Shown in pieces: positions 54,701-64,000 of a DNA stretch of 64,000 nucleotides (position 1 is the first letter of the stretch; each line of letters begins with the position of its first letter). Below the pieces are notes generated by a model that was given only the letters and a program-made list of their open reading frames with translations, did no database searches and was not told the DNA's origin. Source of the stretch: Bombyx mori (taxonomy: Eukaryota; Arthropoda; Insecta; Lepidoptera; Bombycidae); NCBI RefSeq assembly GCF_030269925.1, contig NC_085123.1:3472001-3536000 (forward strand). The letters run 5' to 3'. The position numbers and the translations under genes are program-made.

Positions 54701-55287
54701 AAAAAAACATTAAATTCGTAAGGAGCTAAAAGCTCGCTAAGACTGTCTCATTGGTTCTCGAACTGATTATATTTCCCGAATCGATATTGGTATAAAACAA
54801 AAATTTAAGCGCAGTGAGAACTGAACCTTATGGCTGCACTGTACAGAGAAGAAATCGCGTTAATTCCATTATAATAATTGCCAGTACGAAAATTTAAGAG
54901 TTTACACTACAAGAAACTTACAAAACTACTGCTTGTCCCAAAAAAAACCAACTCACAGAATTGATTTACAAAAAAAAAAAAACTACGTACATTATTCCTT
55001 ACTTCCTACAACTAAATTAACTTTGACGCGTCATAAAAATACCATTAAAAAATATGTATTCATCTATGTATGTATGTATATATTTTACCTACTCGCTAAC
55101 ATTGGAAAGTTTTTGACCGAAGTTTTTAATCGAAACATACAAAATTTTGAGATATACGATTTATTATTTTTACAAATTACTTCTAAGACAATTTACAAAA
55201 AATCGCAACTTCCAACTTTATTCTGTAATGATAAAAAAAATACTAAGCTACCGTGTTTCAATATTGAAATGGCTCGATCGATGTATC

Positions 55288-55475
55288 ATTTATAAAGACT
55301 CGAAGTCCGGCGCGCATTCAGAGTGAGTGCCCGGTGACAAGCGGAAGCGGGAGCGACGAGCGGGCCGCGCGATCTGCATTACCGTTAAAACAAATATTTC
55401 AGGTGTCGCATTAAGAATATCGCCACAATATTCTTATGCGACAAGCCGGACCCGACATGGGAAGGTTACACAAGC
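55288..55475 (+). promoter_or_regulatory. Possible promoter and first exon of an unseen plus-strand gene
   Basis: TTTATAAAG at 55289-55297 is followed about 30 bases later by an initiator-like ATTCAGAGT, then a GC-rich stretch unlike its surroundings. Downstream are an acceptor-like ATATTTCAG at 55393-55401, a strong hairpin (55405-55442) and ATGGGAAGGTTACACAAGCG before GAG|GTAACC. No later exon is recognised, so this may instead be a transposon piece. Confidence 0.25.
55405..55442. repeat. Imperfect stem-loop in the GC-rich stretch
   Basis: GTCGCATTAAGAATAT pairs with ATATTCTTATGCGAC with a single bulged T around a seven-base loop. Confidence 0.8.
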
Positions 55476-55514
55476 GAGGTAACCACGCAATTAATTAAAA
55501 CAGAAAAACTTTTA

Positions 55515-55809
55515 AATGAATTACCGTTCGTTAGTCTCGCTAAAACTCGAGAACGGCTGGACCGATTTGGCTAATTTTGGTCTTGAATAATAATTCAATA
55601 ATAAACAAATATGTGGAAGTCCAGAGAAGGTTTAAATTATAGATAAATATGAAAATGCTCGGAATTAAAAAAAAATAACAATTTTGTTTTTCCTTTGATG
55701 TGTCCCCCGTCGAACGGATTCTTTTTGTTTGTTTGAAGTTTATTTTATACAAAAGTTTGGGTCTTTTATTTATCAATTGAGGCACTACGAAGTCTGCCGG
55801 GTCAGCTAG
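55515..55809 (+). mobile_element. Helitron-like element R5, copy 3
   Basis: Same element as at 19250 and 20104 (TTCGTTAGTCTCGCTAAAAC to GCCGGGTCAGCTAG followed by T). Confidence 0.6.
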
Positions 55810-56334
55810 TTATTTTATTAATAAAACTCTCCCACACTTCGATCGAATTAAACTAATAAATTCGTTATTATTTACAGTTATAAGAGTTTTTTAGCGCACA
55901 AGCCGCGTCAGGCCACACGAAGCCTTCCGTATCTGGAGTAGGGTGATAAAATTATGAAAAAATAAAAAAGATTGGCAATCGAGTTTACATAGTTTTACAC
56001 CGGCATTAGTCAGCGGAAGATATACCCCGCCAGAGGATAACGAGATAATGCTGCATTTATTTTTGATATTTTCTTCACTAATCCTTAAATACATGCCTCT
56101 TTATATTTCTGTCAAAATCAGCAAAAAATGAATATAGATTTCTAGTGAATTGAAAATACAAATTCCAAAAAACTTCTTATTGTTTTTATTCATTTTTCAT
56201 TCATTTTTGTTATTAATATTTATTTTTATAAATACAAATGCGTGGTGAGAAAAAAAAACCGAAGCCAAAAAAGCTAATATGCTATTTTTTTGTAGCACCA
56301 CAAGTTTCATTTTCATTCTCAACGTTTATCTATA

Positions 56335-56679
56335 CATATAAATAAAATTAGAGTGTATGTTTGTAGTATTGAAATAACCGCTATTTACTACATGCATGTG
56401 AATATATATACGGTACATACACCAAAATAACATTTTTTACAATTTTTGTCTGTCTGTCGTTTGTTCCGGCTAATCTCTGGAATAGCTGGACCGATTTTGA
56501 TGAGACTTTCACTAATAGGTAGCTGATGATATAAGGGGTAACTTAGGCTACTTTTTTTAGACTAGCTTCGCCCCGCGGCGTCACACGTAGTTATTGTCGT
56601 ACCGCGCGCAACATGGCGGGCTTCGTCTATCAATAATAAAATTTAATGTTTTTGAAGCGAAGCGAGGGCGGGTCGCTAG
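56335..56679 (+). mobile_element. Helitron-like element
   Basis: Contains TAGCTGGACCGATTTTGATG and ends AGCGAGGGCGGGTCGCTAG before T. The ACTAGCTTCGCCCCGCGGCG inside at 56562 suggests two nested or joined ends. Confidence 0.5.
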
Positions 56680-57295
56680 TATATAATATATATACATATC
56701 AAAATCCGTTTATCAACCAGTAGAAATACGGTAAACTCATGAAAATTTTAATAAAATCATCATCATGTTAATAAATATATAGAACAACTGCGAGCATCTG
56801 TTTCTGACGAACATCGATCGAGCAACAACGAATACGCGCATTAAAGCAATCTATTACAAAACCGAGAGCTTTTCATCATCACACGTTACAAATAATCAAA
56901 AAACGATGCCCAACTTAAAACTAATTCTAAAAAAATTATCATTCGAATTAAAAAAAATCATATTTCGCAATAAAACTACATTAAAGCTGTCAATATATAA
57001 CGTTATAAGTGCAATTCTGTTTCTATAATCCCCAAAAGTTCATATTTTATTAAGAAGAATTTATCTATGAATTATAAAAAAAAAATACACTCCTAAAAAT
57101 GACTTGAAGTTTGTTTTGATTAAATTTTGGAGGATTGCAAATAATGGATGGCAGAGGTAAAGAGCACTATCTTCTATAGGGGACAAGTCGAAAAAGTGTG
57201 AATCTGTAAACACTAAACAGCAAATTATTGTTGGAAGACTCACCAAAACAGCGCTAGTGTAGAAAATGGAAATGATTATGAATATAGTAGTTTTA

Positions 57296-58387
57296 CGGCC
57301 TGGCCACGGGGATCGGCGGTGCGAACAGCGAAGCGGTGGACGAGGCGACCATTCGCGCAGCACCGTTTGCAGGCCACGGGTACTCACGTTCGCCGCCGCG
57401 ACTAGTAAGGAAGTCCGACAGCGAAATGTCTATATCGAAATTATCTCGATATTGCTTACAAATTAATAGTTTTTTGATTCAGGACTTATTATTTAGAAAA
57501 GATTGTGAAGTACATGATTTGAATAAGAATCGGAGTATACCTAAAGATGGAGAATTCCACAAGAAGTACGAGAAATACTTTGGGTGGCTAGACTTCCAAA
57601 TAGCTGGTCTAGCTAGTATTTCAGCTATTTTTTTTTATTGCTTAGATGGGTGGACGAGCTCACAGCCCACCTTGTGTTAAGTGGTTACTGGAGCCCATAG
57701 ACATCCACAACGTAAATGCGCCACCCACCTTGAGATATAAGTTCTAAGGTCTCAAGTATAGTTATAATGGCTGCCTCACCCTTCAAACCGAAACGCATTA
57801 CTACTTCACGGCAGAAATAGGCAGGGTGGTAGTACCTACCCGTGTGGACTCACAAGAGGTCCTACCACCAGTAATTACGCAAATTATAATTTTGAGGATT
57901 TAATTTTTATTACACGATGTTATTCCTTCACCGTAGAAATCAATCGTGAACATTTGTTGAGTACGTATTTCATTACAAAAATTGGTACCCGCCTGATATT
58001 CGAACACCGGTGCATCGCTCAACACGATTGCACCGGACGTCCGTTAGGCCACGACGACTTTAAAAATACAAAATAAAAAATAAAAAAAAAATAAAAAAAA
58101 TTCGGCGTTAATTTTTCGCGGCGAAAACAACTAAACTCATTTAATCACTGCACTATTCGCCGCGACTACCGCTCGACTCCGTGGCTCGCGCCGTCCGTAT
58201 TCATGCATTTGTTTTGCTCGCCCGCCGCATCGCGCGATTCGCTCAGTACATTTCGCCGGTCGCTTCGCCGGTCGCCGGTGCGCGTGGCTTGTTAGGTACA
58301 TTTCTATGCGCTTGTTTTAGTCGCTAGACGCTTCGCCGTTCGCACCGCGCGAATATTCGTATCGGCGAATGTCCCGTGGCCAGGCTG
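57296..58387. mobile_element. PIF/Harbinger-like non-autonomous element, copy 2
   Basis: Same ends as copy 1 (CGGCCTGGCCACGGG and complement) with TTA on both sides (57293-57295, 58388-58390). Length 1092. It keeps an internal segment missing in copy 1 (KDGEFHKKYEKYFGWLDFQ when read in the plus ORF). It carries the same nested SINE at 57632-58066. More than 95% like copy 1 by eye, so both are recent. Confidence 0.78.
57632..58066 (-). repeat. Bm1-type SINE nested in Harbinger-like copy 2
   Basis: Same position and same diagnostic changes (GCTGCCTCACCCTTC, CATTACTACTTCACGG, CCTGATATTCGAACACC) as the one in copy 1. Confidence 0.85.
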
Positions 58388-58669
58388 TTAAACAGAGTGA
58401 AATGCGCTGTAAGCCTGGAAATGATTGCTACTTTTTATTCATTTTCATAGGATGAATTAAAAAAAAAATCACAATTATTTCTTCACCTGTGAAATTTCAC
58501 TGGCAATGATTTTTCTTGTTTAAAATTACCACAGCGACACACGTTCCGTTTTTTAAATCTTTCCACGTGCTACTGTGGCGCCATCTTAATTGGCTCCCTT
58601 TTAGGGGACTCTTTTTAATACACTGAGATGGTACTCCTTACACTCCATATCGCAAAACATCAATGTCAA

Positions 58670-60740
58670 ATTCGTTTTGAATTAAAAAAAAAACAATATG
58701 ACCTTTCGATACATAATATGAGAGTAAAAGATGAATTTTATTGAAATTTTAAAAAATATACAAAACTTACTATCCGTATAGAAAGACATTCAATTCAGGA
58801 CCTTGTGCTCGGTAGATTATCATCCACCGCATTGTATTTTTAGTTTTATTATAAAGACATACGTGCTATTTTCTATCATACATCGCTCCATGTCTTTACA
58901 AATAATAAATAGATCGAACCGTCGCTTCAATGTCGTATAAGAAGGGAATACAAAGAACATATCACAATACAATTGACAAACGTGATATCAACCTCATACA
59001 AAGGTGGGAGCACTAGGGTTGTGATAACTGCGCGCTCCGGTAGCTGCGCCTACCTGACAGTAAGTGATCACTGTCGCTTATTGTCAGCAATATCTCGGCA
59101 TAGATGAACCGCTGCCTAAAACTAATCGAGCGATGCAATGCAATTTTTATTTACATCACTTATTAAATCAAACATTTGATGTTAGCCGCGCCTTATACAT
59201 AAAGCAAATAACTCAAAATATTTTAGTGGTATGAAATGAAAACATATGGTTTTTGGAATGAATTAAAATTCTCAATTAATAACTCAATTTTTTTCTCAAC
59301 ATTTGGCTCAAAAGTCTCAGTGACAGGATTTATTGTGTTTGATAATACTAAATTTAAAATATATAAATGTAGATTTCAAATATCAACCGATACTTTGTTT
59401 TCTTTCATTTCAATCCAGTAGAGCAATATATTGTGAATGTGAATATGAATATGAATTCAATTAATGACTATATTATTTAAAACTTAGGCAGAACTCATGC
59501 ATTCACCATCCAAAGTCAACAAATTCTTGCATGATAGTAACATAACAGTTATATCAGATTATTATTAGAATACAATTAATATTTCATATAATATAACCTT
59601 TTGCGCATATTCTATACTATCTATATATACTCTAAAACCATTAATACAGGTAATTGCTTTCAATTAACATAGTTATTATAACTATGTTTTATTTATTATA
59701 ATTTTAATAGTAAAGTACAATGTAATCCAAATACTTAAAAACAGAGGTAAAATATTAGTTCAATAATAATATAACTGATACAGGGATATTTTAGAGTTAT
59801 TTTAAAAAGTTCTAGATTATATACATGACCTCTATTTAGTATGACAATTCGACAGTTCAAACATTTAAATATATCGCAAAGAAAATTCTAAAATATACAC
59901 TGCGATATATTCACAGTCAACTAAAGTGTACCGTACAAAATTCTAAATTATTTACAAACTATTATGTCTTGCTCATTTTAACAATTTGCTAATCCCTTTT
60001 TCAAAGAACCCTGTTTAAAATTATATATTGTTTTCATTCACTTTTGTGCTTTCTACATTACACTAACTATTATTTATTGTTCTGAAATATGCTTGTTAAA
60101 AGTGTACTACTATGTCTACATTTTGCCAACATCACAACTGCGAACTTAAATTTTACGCATGAAATGAAGCTATTTTTACACAAAATGTGTGATATGTATA
60201 TAAAACTGTACAGCTAGCTAATTTACTGAATATTCAATGTTCTTACAAAAATAAATCATTTCATATACACCATATCAATAACATTATCCATATATAACTA
60301 TTTCATTGTTGCTCTATATTTAAGAAGAAGCATTCAGGGACTTATAAAAATTCATAAATTTACGAGAACAATCTTATAATTTACATTTTATTCGCAATAA
60401 AGGAAATTAATAATCAAGTAGCCTACTAACATTTCCCTTCAAGATCTAGAATATTAACTAATTTATTCGCCTAATTCAGGTTCTTAAAATTTAGATTTCC
60501 ATTGATTTGATCAAATTTCTTAAACGTATAATGATTGATGGCTTGTGCATGACGTTATCAGCATGCAATAAAAATAATTGGTTCCCTTTGAAAAAATATT
60601 GTAATTGTAGTGTATTAGTTCCAATGATTGTGGAACCAAATATTTGAACTCGTGAATGGGAGGTTTTTCTCAATTTTCGTTCTTTTTTTGATTCTTTTGC
60701 TTGGTATGATTGTTTCGGAAATCTTTAGAAAGGGAAAAAT
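58670..60740. other. AT-rich intergenic stretch without recognised genes
   Basis: Only short ORFs without motifs; a decayed retroelement tail near 59040-59120. It includes whatever follows the gene C poly(A) signal. Confidence 0.5.
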
Positions 60741-60747
60741 CATTACA

Positions 60748-60753
60748 TTTATT
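60748..60753 (-). terminator. Candidate poly(A) signal of gene C
   Basis: AATAAA on the minus strand about 140 bases after the gene C stop codon, the first canonical signal downstream. Confidence 0.4.
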
Positions 60754-60892
60754 AAATTGAAAAATGAAATAGATAATTTTAGAGTGTTATTAAACATTAA
60801 AAAAAACTATGCATTTACCCATTTATCTAGGGCTGGGATCGAAGGCATGGTGTGAGTTTCCCCGTCGGTGTGGGCGGCCGCTAAGCAGAGTG

Positions 60893-63401
60893 TCAGGTGT
60901 GTTGGGCCAATAGGGCGTCCAGTGTTTCGTGTGCTTGTTGCTGCTGCTGCTGCTGCTGCTGCGCTGACGCCAGTGACGTCACGAGGTGCTGGGGGATGTT
61001 TATCTCGATGGGCACTTGCATGCTTGAACTCGTTGGAATCTATAAACAAAAACATTGAAAATAAAGTTCTTATTGGTTCAAGCAAAGTTTTTGTGCCGGA
61101 GACACCACAGTGTGAATGCGAAAATTAACCTTAAGTAACGAGGGTCAAATTCATATTTTATTGTTTCAAATCCAAACGAGAATGCAGGAGTGCATCGTGG
61201 TAGACTTACGGGATTGTGAACCAACCCGTACGGTCTGACAATAAGTTCTGCCACTACACTGTGACGTTTATATGCACCATGAGTCTAAGTTTCAATCGGG
61301 TAGTTGACTGGTGTCTTTTTTTTATTAAATACAAAATAGTGAAAAGTATAATGAGAAACGATGATTATTTTGAGGAAATAAAATCGACTTGTAATAATTC
61401 CAAGATGTAACAAACATCATTTTAAAGTTAAACATAGAGAAGATGCGTTGTCCATTCCCGCATTGTAATGTTATAGAATTTCTGAGCGCTAATAAACACT
61501 GAGGTCACTGTTTAAAACAGCGTAGTCCCAGCTAGTATGAATTATAATATTGTTTTATTTATAGACTAATTTCAGTATTGTTTTCATGTTTCATTGATCA
61601 GACTGTATAATAATAGTATTATATATAGACATTATTATATAACGATATAAATTAACATGTGGAATAATGATTATTTGACACCGTGGTCGTACCCAGGACA
61701 ATGGGAGCAACCTGTGTGGGCTTAGTGGTTCTACATCTGCATTGTCTAGTGTAGATAGATATTTCTATTTATAACATATGTATTATACATTTACAAATAT
61801 GCATGTTCTATGCACAGGCTAAATTATATAAGGCTAAATTATATATTTCCAATTCATTATTTTATGTTTGATATGGACCTAGGACTAAAATTGTGCGTTT
61901 AGTTACTAACATGAATGGTGATCTCGGGTATACTAGAAGTATTGTTGTTGGCAGGTTGTGGCTTCTCAGCAGTAGCCGCGTCTGCTTGCTCGCGAGCTCG
62001 CTTACTCTCGTGCGACCGTGTGTGCTTGCGGAGGTGATCCTTACGGTAGAAGCCTGCGACAAATAAGTAAATACAGTTTTCAAACTGATTGATATTATCT
62101 TTTATCTTCCCGGTCATCGTTCTCGTCGAACCCGTCGCTTGCGACGAAGGGCTCGGCGAGTAAATTAACCCACAGACACAGCGCACTGAGTTTCTCGCCT
62201 GGTCTTCTCAGTGGGTCGCGTTTCTGACCCGATCTACTGTCGGGTCAGAAACGCGAACATTCTGCGAAGCATAGCACTTGCCGGGGTTCGTGTTAGCAAC
62301 AACGTCAGGTTTGAGCCCTGTGACCTCACCTACTCGCCCGGTTACGTTGAAATGGTCTCTCAAGACCATCAGCTTGGGTAGAAAACAAAAAAAAACCTTT
62401 GTGTGAAGAGTTACTGCCGATAATTACAAAATTCGACATGTCTTGTTTCTTGTGACAGTGTCTGAATTTATTGGTCGTACCTTTCCCGCATTCTCCGCAT
62501 ATCTCAGTCTTGACCCCGGAGTGCAGCACGGCGTGGAGGTTGAGATGTTCCCGTCGCTTGAAGCCCTTGGTGCAGACGGAGCACACGTAGGGCCGCTCCG
62601 GGTTGTGTCCTAGCTTGTGTCTCTCTAGATGCTCTTTGCGTTTCAAGCTGAAATAAATTACAGTAGCAACTTTGGTTACGACTTTAATATCTCCTCACTA
62701 GCCACTTATTTGGTGGATCATTGTATATCTATTTATTTATTTATTTCTAACAAACTATCATCATAATTGATCATTACAAATCTTTGAATAAATGTCAGCC
62801 TAATTTTTGATAAAATAAAATATTTAACTTGACTTGTGTCTATCAGTGTATTAGAATCTTTCAATATACTTTTATAAGCTTCAGGATTTTAAGAAAATTT
62901 CAAGGTTAATTCAATTTTTTGCACTGCATAATGTCATAATCCTATTACCTTGGTTTCCTGACTGGAATTAGTTGAAGCACAAGGTACTATTAATTTAATC
63001 GGATAATAATAGAAGCAGTTTCATTAAAAGTAATGGCCGGGATACAGCAGAAGCAATCATTTGAATGTAGAATTGTGACTGAAGATAGTTTATTGGATAT
63101 AATTTATATTTTTTATCACTATGTTAAAGAATTTTTAAACTTTTACTTAACCCTTTTAATTAATTAACTTACCCAGCGCCACAGATTCCACATATAAATC
63201 TCCTCTCGATCTTGTGAACACTAAGGTGTTGTTCCAGTTCATCCTTTTCTCGGTATGCCATCTGACATTCTGGACAGCAATATATGGGTGTTCCATCGGC
63301 GGCAGTCGCTATGACAACCTGCCCTGGCTTCGGTCGGGCCGGTTTACTTGGCTTCTTTTTGTATTTCTTTCTTTTCTTGCTTTTTATTCTTAAAGTGCCG
63401 T
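60893..63401 (-). CDS. Gene C: four-finger C2H2 zinc-finger protein, 5' end outside the window
   Basis: Visible exons, minus strand: 63401-63173, 62647-62481, 62053-61911, 61039-60893. All are in frame, coding the last 228 aa; the first is entered in phase 1, so earlier exons lie beyond 64000. It starts with a strongly basic stretch (KSKKRKKYKKKPSKPARPKPGQ), then fingers CPECQMAYREKDELEQH, CGICGAGLKRKEHLERH, CSVCTKGFKRREHLNLH and CGECGKGFYRKDHLRKH. Introns cut fingers 2 (phase 2) and 4 (phase 1) exactly as in gene A. The last exon has VPIEINIPQHL, nine glutamines and ends HETLDALLAQHT. The donor after 61911 is GTTAGT; reading through it would give a short alternative end (HVSN). A start at the ATG at 63444 without splicing is possible but unlikely, given the acceptor at 63403-63402. 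Confidence 0.86.
62110..62395 (-). repeat. Family 2 SINE-like repeat in gene C intron
   Basis: Inverted copy from CGTTCTCGTCGAACCCGTCG to GTCTCTCAAGACCATCAGCT, with a local inverted duplication of the CGGGTCAGAAACGCG block (around 62220-62255). It fills most of the intron between finger exons 62647-62481 and 62053-61911. Confidence 0.8.
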
Positions 63402-63599
63402 CTGAATTAAGAAAATAATTGTTAATGCTATATTTATTTGACATTCAACTAATGATTTAACATGATAAAGGGATTTTCATTAAGACAGCTCGAACTTAAA
63501 AATAAAATAGAAAAATCTGTTTAAGTGATACTGCCACAATTTTTATTTTATATTTAAGTGTATAGATTGACATTATTAATGCAATATAATTTCAGCCAA

Positions 63600-64000
63600 A
63601 TGCCACCGCGACCCCACAATGGTTAGTGTGTCCTGGTGGACCAATTTTGTATGACATCTTTGCATAAATGGGGTTCAATTTTTCACAGAGCGCGAGTTAT
63701 GGTTGAGATTTCATGTAGCCCCACAGAAAGTAGTCGAGCGGTGCTAAGTCACACGATCTCGGTGGCCAGTAGACGTCGCCACCACGTGAGAAGACGAAGC
63801 TTTCGAATTTCTCATCCAATAAATTTAATGTTTCCCATTTTGTATGGCAAGTTGCGTCGTCCTGTTGGAACCACATGTATGTGAGATCCATACAACCTAT
63901 CCTAGGCCACAAAAAGTTTATTAACATCATGCGATATCGATCACCATTGACAATGAGAGCGGCTCCTTGCGCATCTTCGAAGAAATAACGGCCGATGATA
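63600..64000 (-). mobile_element. Partial mariner-type transposon at the window edge
   Basis: The minus strand codes IIGRYFFEDAQGAAL, WFQQDDATCHT (second catalytic Asp), FVFSRGGDVYWPPRSCDLAP and LDYFLWGYMKS, the conserved C-terminal half of a mariner/Tc1 superfamily transposase. The frame stops soon after GYMKS at about 63697. It is cut by the window end on its 5' side and probably lies in an upstream intron of gene C. Confidence 0.85.

Larger units (their letters stand above)
57130..58660. repeat. Unnamed repeat split by Harbinger-like copy 2
   Basis: The blocks 57130-57292 and 58390-58660 match 1366-1480 and 1590-1740 respectively, showing one element interrupted by the insertion between them. 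Confidence 0.6.

Noticed and set aside
60628..60855. Plus-strand 75-codon ORF with a hydrophobic segment
   Set aside because: Overlaps the gene C 3' UTR in antisense, has no start context or splice support, and the hydrophobicity comes from AT-rich sequence.
60807..61085. Minus-strand ORF with a poly-Ala run
   Set aside because: Wrong frame of gene C's last exon; the frame that joins the upstream exon in phase 0 gives polyglutamine and a natural stop.
43573..63401. Genes B and C as one transcription unit
   Set aside because: Gene C has its own stop-ending exon and poly(A) signal; gene B has its own start with an in-frame stop just upstream and a promoter-like leader. Still, only transcripts can exclude it.

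Overview
The window looks like nuclear DNA of a silkworm-type moth (Bombyx or a close relative). Genes are split by GT-AG introns. The space between exons is AT-rich and packed with lepidopteran repeats: tRNA-headed SINEs of the kind usually called Bm1 in Bombyx mori, a second SINE-like family, Helitron-like elements ending in CTAG, mariner, PIF/Harbinger-like and hAT-like DNA transposons, MITEs and pieces of non-LTR retrotransposons. Family names were given from recognition, not from a database search.

Four genes can be supported. (1) UMP synthase, minus strand, 5656 to 2098, four exons, 473 aa, complete; it makes UMP from orotate. (2) Gene A, plus strand, 7.9 to 38.1 kb, a 543-aa C2H2 zinc-finger protein with ten fingers in ten coding exons after a tiny first coding exon. 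(3) Gene B, minus strand, about 49.7 to 43.6 kb, 469 aa, a low-complexity N-terminal half, a basic stretch and four fingers. (4) Gene C, minus strand, entering from the right edge, exons from 63401 to 60893, with a basic stretch, four fingers and a polyglutamine C-terminus. Every junction in these models keeps the reading frame.

Genes A, B and C are paralogues. They share finger sequences (KRKEHL, FYRKDHLxKH), introns that cut zinc fingers just after the second cysteine, and, in A and C, a common C-terminal tail. Gene A appears to have grown by repeating a two-exon, two-finger cassette that starts and ends in phase 0. Most finger helices in all three proteins carry the same contact residues (Arg -1, Asp/Glu 2, His 3), which suggests binding to G-rich DNA as transcription or chromatin factors. 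This cluster is the most interesting feature of the window.

Layout: 0-2 kb repeats; 2.1-5.7 UMP synthase; 5.7-7.9 divergent intergenic region; 7.9-38.1 gene A with very repeat-rich introns; 38.1-43.6 convergent intergenic region; 43.6-49.7 gene B; 49.8-60.9 intergenic, with transposon remains and one possible promoter near 55.3 kb; 60.9 to the end gene C, with a partial mariner transposase at the edge.
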